NCBI GenBank assembly: GCA_040954595.2
Contig: CM082584.2
Location: 6,696,001-6,760,000, forward strand
DNA from: Balanoglossus misakiensis
Lineage: Eukaryota > Hemichordata
Length of the DNA: 64,000 nt
Direction: 5' to 3'
Position numbers and translations under genes: made by a program. Below are positions 1 through 9,297 of this stretch, piece after piece; the first letter of the stretch is position 1, and each line of letters begins with the position of its first letter. Under the pieces are notes generated by a model. It worked only from the letters and a program-made list of their open reading frames with translations, had not been told where the DNA came from and did no database searches.

Positions 1-460
1 TGCGCCGCGCCAAGACTCGCACCCCGGGTAGATGCCAAATCTGTCCTCTACGCTTACTGCAAGACATAGGTTGTGAAAGTTGGATCCCGATAACCATGTT
101 ATTGCAAAGTCGCGACGGAACGCTTCAAGCGCCGACATAGTCTCCGCTTTTGTCCCTTTTTTCATATCAAGAATACATGACACACTTGCATAAAGTCACT
201 CACTGTCACGGTGCAATATAATGCCAGTGCATAACCCCAAAAATGAGTTGGAAATTATCAGCCCTGTAACAGTATCGTAAACCGTGCACCAGAGACAAAG
301 TCTGGTTTCACTAAATACACGCCTATCAAAGAAGACTTGCCTTCAAAAGGCGTGACTCGGTCGTATACTTACTTGCTAATCCTACAGAGGCAAGCATCAG
401 GACAACGATAAGGATTTGCTTCCATCGTGGTATAGTTGAACTCACTCGTGGCTTTGCCAT
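1..460 (-). CDS. C-type lectin receptor gene A, 5' end only (two exons, runs off the window)
   Basis: Partial gene. Exon 1 (460 down to 373) begins ATG and encodes a 29-residue leader with a hydrophobic core (ILIVVLMLASVGLA), a likely signal peptide. It ends in phase 1 at a GTAAGT donor. Exon 2 starts at 56 after a TCTTGCAG acceptor and restores the frame; its visible 18 residues include EDRFGIYPGCESWRGA, the start of a C-type lectin domain. The same two-exon start, the same phase and the related motif EERYGLYPRCETWHGA occur in gene B about 4.5 kb upstream on the same strand, so the two are paralogues. The product should be a secreted or membrane-bound lectin acting at the cell surface. The rest of the domain lies outside the window, so calcium and sugar-binding residues cannot be judged. 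The call rests on splice phase and on similarity to gene B. Confidence 0.7.
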
Positions 461-1905
461 GTTGACTGATCCGATCGCGCGAATTTCGCTGTCTTTTATC
501 ACATCCGTTCGAAAGCTAAATTAATCAACTCGAAGGGGTCGGTGTAAATTATCTACTTGAAGGGTTCTATATCGAGTTTCCTTTCGCTTAAATATGATAT
601 TTATTTTCCTGTTTCACTGTGTCGCGTCGACTTTCTAATATTTTAGTAATATTTACATACTTAACGAATTGGGATGTGAGAAAACAGTTAGGCGCACATC
701 ATTTACCCACACACACGCATGTTGTAAGGAGTTATGATTTGGAGATGGCTTGATGAGCCAACGATCGTAAAATAACCATCCTTTTATAAGTTGAATTTAA
801 TATAATAAAACAAACATACGACCAGATGGCAGATACAGAATATGAGCGTTTAAATGGTCTGTTTGTGGTCGCTCAAATATTGTTAAACTGGCGTACGTGT
901 GGTATTTACATTAAGAGGTCCATGTCGCGCGCTTGCGTGACCTGATACACGCGAAAATAAAAATAAAAACCACACAACAAAGACTGCAAAGGCCTGTTCT
1001 TGTTTCATTATACATGTACATGTGTATGTATTCATTTGTATAAAATGTCTATGAAAAGTCGGAGGAATAAGTGGAGATTGGTACATGTGTCTATGAACTC
1101 CACTTACACCGTGTGTCTATTAAAACAGTGGGTCACAAGGTTACCTGCTATGTACAGGTGACGAGTTATTACCGCATATACACGCACCAAAGTAGCTTTG
1201 CTGTGTTTTATGAAAATAATACATTGGCAATGAGAATATGAATTGTCAGTTTTAAGAGGGTTGGCCTGAAAAATGAACTCTTTTCCGCGTCATTTTCAAA
1301 TTTGCGCAACTCTGCATCGCCAGTTTAGCGGATCCGTTGGGTGAAATCACGTAATCTGTACATGACTATCAGATCTGGTCTGTTCGTTGACGAGGTCCCG
1401 ATAACGAGGTTCCGAGACTATGGCCTGCTTCCTATTGGACAAACAAGAAGGAAATCTAACCTAAATCTCTAGTGGGACCATCTACTTAGCAATTCTAATG
1501 AGCAGATTTGATTTTGAGTTGTGCGGTGCAGCTGTGTCTATTAATGCCGTGTTTTACTCGACTCTGCTCTGGTCACGTGACCTGTAGAGGGATACGTTTG
1601 CGGCGGCGCTCTTGAATGGGGTCCAAAGCAGCGAGCAATCTCATCGGTGAAAATGTACACGCTCACCTATGCAAATTTAGCCATATTTCACATGTGGCCC
1701 CAATCATAGGTATTTCATGTGTTGGACTATTACATAACATGCACTTTAAAAAAATAGGCACGAATAGCACACTCATCGACAATAGTACAATATCTTTCGT
1801 CTTGCCGTGATTGAGTTGACGGCACAATCAGCGGTAGCGTTTCCACCACGCCCCCTCCCCCTCCGCCCCCTCGAAGTAAGTTTAGCAGACATGTAACATG
1901 GCTAC
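461..1905. other. Intergenic spacer between lectin genes A and B
   Basis: No coding exon was recognised on either strand. It should contain the promoter of gene A (towards 460) and the 3' end of gene B (towards 1905). A minus-strand AATAAA-type signal is seen only near 600, far from gene B's last recognised exon, so a further 3' exon of gene B in this stretch cannot be excluded. Short open frames here show no family signature. Confidence 0.4.
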
Positions 1906-4900
1906 TTACAGCTTCCTCCACACTTGCAGATATCCGATGATGATGGTGGCAAGCAACAAGACAACGTTGAGAACAGTCAGAACCAATAGTATTTGGGTAG
2001 CTGTGTCGGCTGTACAAACAAACAGGAGAAAAAGATTATGTGGCAACAAAAATGATATGGGAATATGAAGTCAACACAAGTTTGTTTCAAGAAGCAAAAA
2101 GGGACACATACGCTACAGTGTATGAAGTCGATCTCTGACCTAAGAACTTCTGTAAGATAGGACTTTCAAAATTTTTCAAAATCAAGGACACGTTTTGCAA
2201 GTTTCCCTTGTGGATATGTGAATTTTCCAAGCGTTTCCCGGATTTTCTTAGATGCCTCAAGAGGGGTTTAGGACGCAGCTCTATTTGTGAGTTTGTGTTG
2301 TGTATTGGGTGAAGGGTAACACGTTATACATACTTGCACCACTCTTTCCTGACGTGTCCACTGGTTGGCCGTATCTTGCGGCAGTGGGGCCGTTTGCCTG
2401 TTGACTTCCTCCACTGATCTGCAAGATTTGCTTACACGCCGATATGATGACCTGTTGTTCTCTTCTTGGTGTTGATTGGGCGCCACGGTCCTGGGTGTCG
2501 TTGCTCCAGCTGGCCATTTTGGCGCTGGCGACGATTTCAGTTGCCTCGGTCGGCAGAACAGTTGAAGCCGTGTCGTCTGCTGGCAGATTCAAGTAAACGC
2601 CGTTCAGTTATTGGGCATGCAGGTGGGCTCACTCTCGCGCCTCCAATGAAACGACCCCTCTCGCAAATAAACGATTTTCCATTCGGTGAGTGGAAGTAAA
2701 CTACATGTATTAGTATATCAACCACTTGCGTCTTCAGATGAAAAGTCTTGCAGGTGGTACATGTATTACGAAATACCAGTCGCTCGAACATCGTCACTCA
2801 CGCTTTCGCGTCAAAACAAAAGTGAATAGGCCTAATCTCACACTCTGAAGGACCACGGATAAGATTTCTCCCATTTTTTTTTTCGATATTGTTTGGGAAT
2901 ATCTTACGTTCTATTTATTTACACTAACTCCATGATGTTTACTTACCCATAAAATCACAAATATAGCCTTTTTGGGCACAGCACATATCGTCGTCATACA
3001 TGAAGTTCCTGTCTTTCCTGCACATTCGAGAAAACAAGCGCAACAAAAAGTGACGGGGGGGGGGGTCGTGAATGTCTGGATTTCAGACTGTTGTGCGGGC
3101 CACAGTCCCTCAGTGCTAGAGAGACTGTGGTTCCCAGGTTCAAAAATACAAGACGGGGCTGGCGCTGTTCGTTACCGTGTGACACAATAACTTTGCAGGT
3201 TGTAGAGGGTAAAAAGAATAGGGTCAAGGGAACCATGAACACGGGAAAGTGGGCGAAGTCAGTAAAAAGTGAATTCTAATCTGTCGAAATTCTTATGGAC
3301 GTATGAATTTACGTCGTGTAGACCACTGCTGGGTTTTATGAGGGCAAAGGGGTCTGCACTGACAGTGGCTGTAACCTTTTATAGTCTAGTTTGTGTCTGT
3401 TCGATGTATCGAAACGTAATTTTGTAGTGGCATTTGCTGAACTCTTGCCGTGAAAAGGCTGAGGGGTTTATGACGATGCGTTTTATGATACCAGGGTAGA
3501 TATTAAGGTAGAATGCGCCTTGAAAATCAAAGTTTCAAACTTTCTGTCATATTCGACGATAAGCAACTTTAGGGCATTCTCTCGTAAAATCGGGAATAAA
3601 AATTAGGGGTCACTGTACAAAATTCTCAATGACAGAGCAAAATTGCCCAAAATTGTCTCAAATTTAAAAGTCAAAATGGCCGCCAATCTCTGTGTTAACA
3701 AATGTATAACTATATGGAGGAAACTTGATTCAAAGTACTGATTTTAATGAAAACAAGACGGTGAACAGTTTTATTCTTTGTTTTCAAGAGGACTCCCCCA
3801 CACACTTTAATATAGCAAAGAACTGGAAGGTTTGGGGGACTTTCTGAAAATCTGTCCCCGGGGCGTGTACTACTTTAAAGGGACAAAGTCTCTCTCTCAC
3901 TACCCTTTTCCCATTAATTATGTTTGATACAAGACACCGTTTATGTTATTCTACATGTGGATATATAGTGAATCAATGATCAACCACACACACCTTCAAG
4001 CCGGCTTGTAGACACGAGAGTGAAAAAACTCGCCAAAATGAATAATCAGTGTTTACCATTTATTCACTTTAGCGAGATTTTGACTCTCAAATCCTACAGA
4101 TGGGATGGAATTAATGTGTTGTCGAACATTGATTCACTTTATATCCACATGTAGAATAATATATAAACAGTGTCTTGCATCAAACATAAATATGGAAAAA
4201 AGGCAGCGTGAGAGAGACTTTGTCCCTTTAACAGAGGTGTTAATTACCATAGATGTGCACAATCCTGGTTACCCCCGCACCGTGTGCTTCTTCCCGCGTT
4301 GTTCGGCTCTCCAGCGGCCCAGTTGAAAAAGGTGACGGGCTCTCCGTCGAAGGTCTCCCAGTGCCCCTCGGTTCCCACGTCGTGGGCGTTGAACCAGAAA
4401 CTGACGTGCACAAGCCCGTGCTCTCGGATGAGATTGGTCAGCGTGTCGTAGGTGGTGTTGTCCGGGATTTTGGCCAGTTGCCCGCCTTTCTCTCGGCACA
4501 TGGCGATCGCTCCGTGCCATGTCTCGCACCTCGGGTAGAGTCCGTATCTCTCCTCCGGCGTGGCTGCGAAAATAAAACGGGGGAAAAGTTGCAAAGTAGA
4601 AATGCAAACGCGGGTATGGCATCAATCGACCGAGAGAAATGACTTTTCAGAGAGTAAAGTGGTTGTCTAGATTTGTCAAGAGCCTACCAAAAGACAGTAT
4701 GCCCCGCGAAATCTAGAATGTGTCGGGAATCATAGTATCGCGGCTTGAAATAAGCTGTCGCATTTTCTCAAGTATATGAAGACGAACGTTAGCTGAACGG
4801 CTGGGTATCCCAATGACAAGTTTTGCAGAGATGCGCCAGATGCAATCTGGGTGGCTAGTACCACTTCTAAGCCGCGAACGAACCACACCTCTTTGAGAAG

Positions 4901-5009
4901 CTATCTTTTATGGCGACTTACAGAGGAGACAACATCATAGAGACTTACTTGCGAGCCCGAATGAGGCAAGCAGTTGTACCATCAAAAGCGACTTCCAACA
5001 CAGATACAT
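1906..5009 (-). CDS. C-type lectin receptor gene B, type I membrane protein (five exons)
   Basis: Exons, minus strand: 5009-4949, 4563-4248, 3017-2947, 2579-2334, 2009-1906. All junctions keep phase and the model gives 265 residues. Exon 1 is a 20-residue signal peptide. Exons 2 and 3 make the C-type lectin domain (about 22-149): canonical cysteines Cys43, Cys122, Cys138 and Cys146, the GGQLA helix motif, an N-glycosylation site at Asn56, an EPN motif at 106-108 (mannose-type calcium site), and YDD at 133-135 where the family has WND. Cys33, Cys116 and Cys139 are extra. Exon 4 is a polar Ser/Thr/Gln-rich stalk (about 150-231). Exon 5 carries one membrane span (about 237-258) followed by LQVWRKL and TAA, leaving a very short tail. 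A GTAAGT donor just before that stop (1909-1904) could instead splice to an unseen tail exon. The protein probably binds carbohydrate outside the cell; the ligand is unknown. The acceptor of exon 4 is the weakest splice site. Confidence 0.75.
3505..3873 (+). repeat. Interspersed repeat family 1, copy A
   Basis: This stretch, inside an intron of lectin gene B, aligns by eye with 33470-33773 and with the shorter 61006-61170. Shared landmarks in order are GGGAATAAAAATT, a run ending AGAGCAAAATTG, AAAATGGCCGCCAAT, TTCTTTGTTTTCAA and a closing TCTGTCC...GGCGTGT. No open frame spans it and no terminal repeats were found. It is probably a degenerate non-autonomous element; its class is unknown. Confidence 0.6.
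3875..4231. mobile_element. Foldback (MITE-like) element bounded by TTAA
   Basis: The two ends, about 110 bases each (3875-3985 and about 4120-4231), are inverted copies of one another: the left begins TTAAAGGGACAAAGTC and the right ends GACTTTGTCCCTTTAA, with further matching blocks around CTACATGTGGATATA. About 130 bases of unique sequence separate the arms. Both ends lie at TTAA, which is the target duplication of piggyBac-type elements, but the termini are not a clear piggyBac match, so the superfamily is left open. It has no coding capacity. It sits in the intron of lectin gene B, starting right where the homology of the preceding repeat copy stops. Confidence 0.65.
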
Positions 5010-5179
5010 GGAACTCCTCCGTGTCCTTTCCGCGCAGACTGGGAATGTCATTTTTTCTCGCCTTCAGTTCGTTGTCCGTTTGAACGCGACAATCAATCTT
5101 TCGGGGGGTAAGGTCACTATAAATTTTCCACTTCGAGGTCACGATTTATCTCGGGTTTCCGCTTCGTTGCAAATTCAGA

Positions 5180-5185
5180 TTTATT
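5180..5185 (-). terminator. Poly(A) signal AATAAA downstream of the orphan lectin tail exon
   Basis: AATAAA on the minus strand, about 170 bases after the stop codon of the exon at 5500-5352 and about 170 bases before the start of gene B. Its placement supports that exon being a true 3' terminal exon. Confidence 0.45.
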
Positions 5186-5351
5186 TCGGGCCTTCCTTCC
5201 TGATCTAGCAAGCTGGTGAACATTTTGCATAATGAATAGCAAAAAAAAAATAACCCAAACCCGACCAACAGTAAGTAAACAGCGCAAGGCATAAGGACTT
5301 GCACCCAGTGAACATACAAACCGAGCGCATAGGCCACTACTATCTGTGACT

Positions 5352-5500
5352 TCAGGCTAGTTTTTCAGTATCGACTTTTATGTAGTTGAGCGACATGTAT
5401 TTATCAATATTTTCGTTGTCACCCGCGCCCTTGAGGTCACTCGCGTCGTAAACGGCGGCAGAGTCTGGTTTCTTCGTGCGTGATCTGTCGCTGTCCACGG
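5352..5500 (-). CDS. Orphan 3' terminal exon: cytoplasmic tail with tyrosine motifs (receptor gene C, partial)
   Basis: An open frame on the minus strand follows a good acceptor (CTCTCTCCCAG at about 5511-5501) and runs 48 codons to TGA at 5354-5352. It encodes a charged, hydrophilic peptide with three tyrosines in signalling-type contexts: VYDASDL, then DKYMSLNYIKVDTE. LNYIKV fits the ITIM consensus (S/I/V/L-x-Y-x-x-I/V/L), and YMSL is a YxxL motif that can also serve in endocytosis. It enters in phase 1. The exon lies immediately 5' of lectin gene B on the same strand, so it is most simply the tail of a third receptor of the array. I could not find that gene's lectin or membrane exons within the next few kb upstream, so the assignment to a lectin gene is inference from position. 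It could instead be a stranded exon of a decayed gene. Confidence 0.5.
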
Positions 5501-7290
5501 CTGGGAGAGAGCTGCTCGGCAGTACAGCGCCACCAGAGTCGGACAATCGATTTCAGTGGTGGATACAAGCTGGTATATTAAATTGGATACGCACATGTAA
5601 TTATTGTAATACGTAACTGTAGAGGGCGTTAATTTTGAACCGCTGCTGGTACGGAACTTCTATCTCATCCGTCTGCCCTGTCGCGGGGGAGGATGAACGA
5701 ACGGCTGCATATCACATCATGCACTATATAGCAGGTCACCGTAACCTGCGAGCGATCTGTGTCACACAGGAGTTACATGTACTTTCACGTGCGATGCGAC
5801 ACCAGTGCCATTCTGCGCATCGAGTGAAAGTACAGCAGAACAATAAACATGAATTTTCTTCAAGGACCAACAAAAATACTAAACGTTTTCCCTGTGAAAA
5901 AGACAAGCTGGTTAGGCCTAATACTGACATGCGCAAACGCAACAATCGCGTCTGATGATGAATGTGCTAATAACAGTAGTAAGCGGTCATCATCTGCACT
6001 GTCCCGCTTAATTGGTCTATGCGCTCCCTCAATCTCGTAAATTTTTGATGGGGTTAAGTGAATATGTCAAAAGTAATGAAATATATAGTTTCGTTTATTT
6101 TAATTCAGGCCTCGTTCCATCGTACATTTCAACTGAACTAAAATATATGGCATATTGTTAGGCGTTCCTTTACTTGCGCGGTCGCAAATACAAGCTAAGT
6201 TCGAAGCAATAAATCTATATGTATATTTCATAAGTAAACTTGATTGAGAAATGCATAATCATATCGTTACTGTTGGCACTCAAATGTACTGAAAAAGAAA
6301 AGCGAACTAGCAGAGAAAGAACGGTTTTTAAAGACAAAACGCTACAAATCCCACCAATCCAAATACACTGGCACAGCACGCCCGCGGTTTACTGCGCTAC
6401 GCACTCGAAAACGCGCTTGTTTACATTCGATTAAATGGAGGGGGGGGGGTCAACAAACACGTTGAATATGTAGCACAAACTCGAATGCCTAAACTTATGT
6501 GCTTTGCTTAAATGCCGAACGGCGGGAAAATGCGCTAACCATGGCAACGGGGGAACTAATATTACGGTACAATGTTTAGAGGTTAAACTGAACAGTGCGA
6601 AATCCCCTGCGAAAAAAAATAAGACTCGAACAATGCAAACGCGCACAGCTTCCGAAAACACGTGAACTGCAGAGTCGCCGCGCGACTCGACGAACTTCAA
6701 TGGGCGTATTTAGGTCGACAGCGAACATAAAATGGACGGTGCTGTTACAAAATTAAACGCGTCTCGGTACAGTAGGGACGTGCCGATTACAGCCCTTCTA
6801 CGTATCGGATGATGACCCTTTACAGCGCGGGAAATTAGTCTGTTGTCATGGTTACGCGCATCGTCGCGTTTCAGATCTGCTGAACAATTCCAAGATTACT
6901 GACGCGCACCATAAATGACAACCCAGAGGTATTATCTTTTTTTATTGAAATATCATGTTTCGTCGATATGTTACTCTTCAACCCTGCTATTAGTCCATTT
7001 CGAAATTAAACTCTATTTTACCCCCAAAATACAGTCTGTTTTTACTTTTCGAACCAGGATTGTTTTAGTAGCGTTCATTGTGTACAGATGAAAGCAAATG
7101 CCTCATTTTGCCAGTATATTAACTTTCTACTCGAGCACGCGCATTGCTCACATATTGGTATATTGACTATGTAAAATATCAAGTACTGCATGGTATAACG
7201 GTAGTTTAACGAGAGTTCCCTGAATTATATTCATATTTCAAAACACGTCACATCACAACGCGACAAAACGATAGAATGCAGTACTGCTGG

Positions 7291-7393
7291 AGCCAATCAG
7301 ATTAAAATCAGATGTAGGGAACGGCGAGGTGTTTTTTTACAGCATAAAAAACACGTCGCCGTTCCCTACATCTGATTTTAATCAGATTGGGCT
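7291..7393. mobile_element. Near-perfect hairpin element (MITE-like), copy 1
   Basis: Arms 7291-7340 and 7344-7393 are inverted copies separated by only about three bases. A central 28-base block of the arm pairs perfectly (from GATTAAAATCAGATG to GGGAACGGCGA), with only a few mismatches elsewhere. The outer 20 to 25 bases of each arm recur, in the same inverted arrangement, at 15917-15940 and 16020-16043, so this is one member of a dispersed family rather than a unique palindrome. It has no coding capacity. The high arm identity suggests a young copy or recent gene conversion between the arms. A transcribed hairpin RNA is possible but unsupported. Confidence 0.65.
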
Positions 7394-9168
7394 GGAGCGT
7401 GCATGCGCAGCGCCTCCATTGATTTCGGCTGTTTTGTGGCAGCCGCTGACGTGAACGGATTCTGTGTAAACGTGCAGAAACGCGACTTGAACTACTTGTC
7501 ACACGACCCCAGTTTAGGACGATGGACCTCCAAGGCGTGCGCGTAAACACGCAGTTGACGGCGGTATCCTATTGATAGAAGAGTGTAAAGGGGGGTTCCC
7601 CAATAAATCTATAATGCTTTATTTGGAGAATGGCCGCGGCCCGTCTGGCCTCCATGCGCGTAAAATACTGAGACGCGACAAATTGAACGCGAAGAGGGCG
7701 GCCGTCTGGCCGCGAGCGCATGCGTGCTGCAATCGTCGTGATTAATAAATGAAAACTGTTCAACCTAAATGCGATCCATTTGGCATGAGGTACCTTCCAA
7801 CGCGTAGCAGATCTAAACGGAAGCCTAAATTGAGCGCTGAGGCCAGAAATTTTCAGGGAGGTTAAATATGCGGCAGTTGGGCTTTGCGGCACTTTTCTTC
7901 GGGCGTCATGGCAACGCGTTGGCCTATATCCACAGAAGCGACAGTCTATAGTCACTGATCAGACACGGTGCTATTTTTTACTCACTATCGTTGTCACGGG
8001 TGTCCAAAATTACAGTCACTATATGATTCGGGTAACATCTGACCATTCTAGCGAGGCTAATTGTACATGATACAAATTTATTATTTCCGGGGCCAGAGTC
8101 GGACGGAGGCGGGTTGAACAAAACCGCATAATGGCCGCAGCGAGTGTTCTGACGTGACTCGTTTTGTGTTTCATGTTCTTAAAATACCAGTGAGAATTGC
8201 GATAAGCATTTCATCATAAATCCTACCATTAATGCTATTATTAACCTTAATTTCACGAGCGCGCAACTGCTTCCAATTGTTAAAACCGTTTTATGTAAAT
8301 CACACCGCATTAATTTTCAAGGGTAATTATGCAAGGCCCTAGACCCACTAACCACCGCAGTATTCGGATACTCTGAGGGTCGGCTAGCCAAGTCATTGCA
8401 TTTCATGATTCTTCGTCACGAACAACTTTGTACAGAACAGTGGTCTGCTAACTTGCATGTTTCATAATCCCCGAATAAATCAATACAATCTTTTCTACTA
8501 AGGCCTGGTCAAACCATTCTTTATGTATTGTTGTTTTGCATTGTATTAAATTTCTTGTAAGTAAAACGCCACCAGCTTGCAAAGACGTGTCTTTTGCTAT
8601 TTTAAACTAAGGGGGCATGCGCAGTTGACACTTCGTTTCCCCTTTGTTTCCCAATAAACAGTTCCGTGCACAGACTAAAGGTATATTGTTTTATATCTAT
8701 AGAAATGCCCAAGTCAACAAATATGGGTGAAATGAAAGTGAGACTAACGCTATGGTCGTCTAGGCGATAGCGCGCACCAATGAACGAACAGCATCATGAT
8801 TACGTCACGGTTAAAAAGTACCCGCTGCGTAACCTGGCAACTGATGGTAATGGATTTAGTTTTTATAAACGGTAGCACATGTGAACATAAAATATGTGCG
8901 GATCTAGGAATTGCCATGACTATCATTTACATATCTTTGCTGGCGATTGAACAGTTCTGAGTACGTGAACGCTTCGAGTTTTCGAAACCACGACCTTTAC
9001 ATTTATTATTCTCTCATACCCCGTGTTTGATCCGAATTTCTTTGATTTATTTTCCTCGAGTTGGCAAAAGACTCAGTTTTGATATTTCCTCAGAAATAGT
9101 AAAAGACAAAACAAGCCCTCACCCATTGCAAATGCCACGTCGCTAGGCCTGAATAGGTGATATGAGAT

Positions 9169-9170
<2 letters not shown>

Positions 9171-9230
<60 letters not shown>

Positions 9231-9297
9231 GGTGGAGGCGGTGGTGATGATAATGATGGTCTTGATGATGATCAATCATTCTATCTATCTATCTATC
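9171..9297. repeat. CAT trinucleotide repeat with flanking GAT/CTAT repeats
   Basis: Twenty uninterrupted CAT units (9171-9230), then an impure GAT-type tract (about 9244-9271) and a short CTAT run (9281-9297). The poly-Asp, poly-Met and poly-His open frames across it are by-products of the repeat. Confidence 0.9.

Noticed and set aside
5146-5337. Hydrophobic minus-strand open frame that looks like a membrane span
   Set aside because: It lies after the stop of the tail exon and overlaps its poly(A) signal, so it is more likely 3' UTR; it is not in phase with gene B either.
9073-9279. Poly-Asp/poly-Met open frames
   Set aside because: Produced by the CAT repeat.
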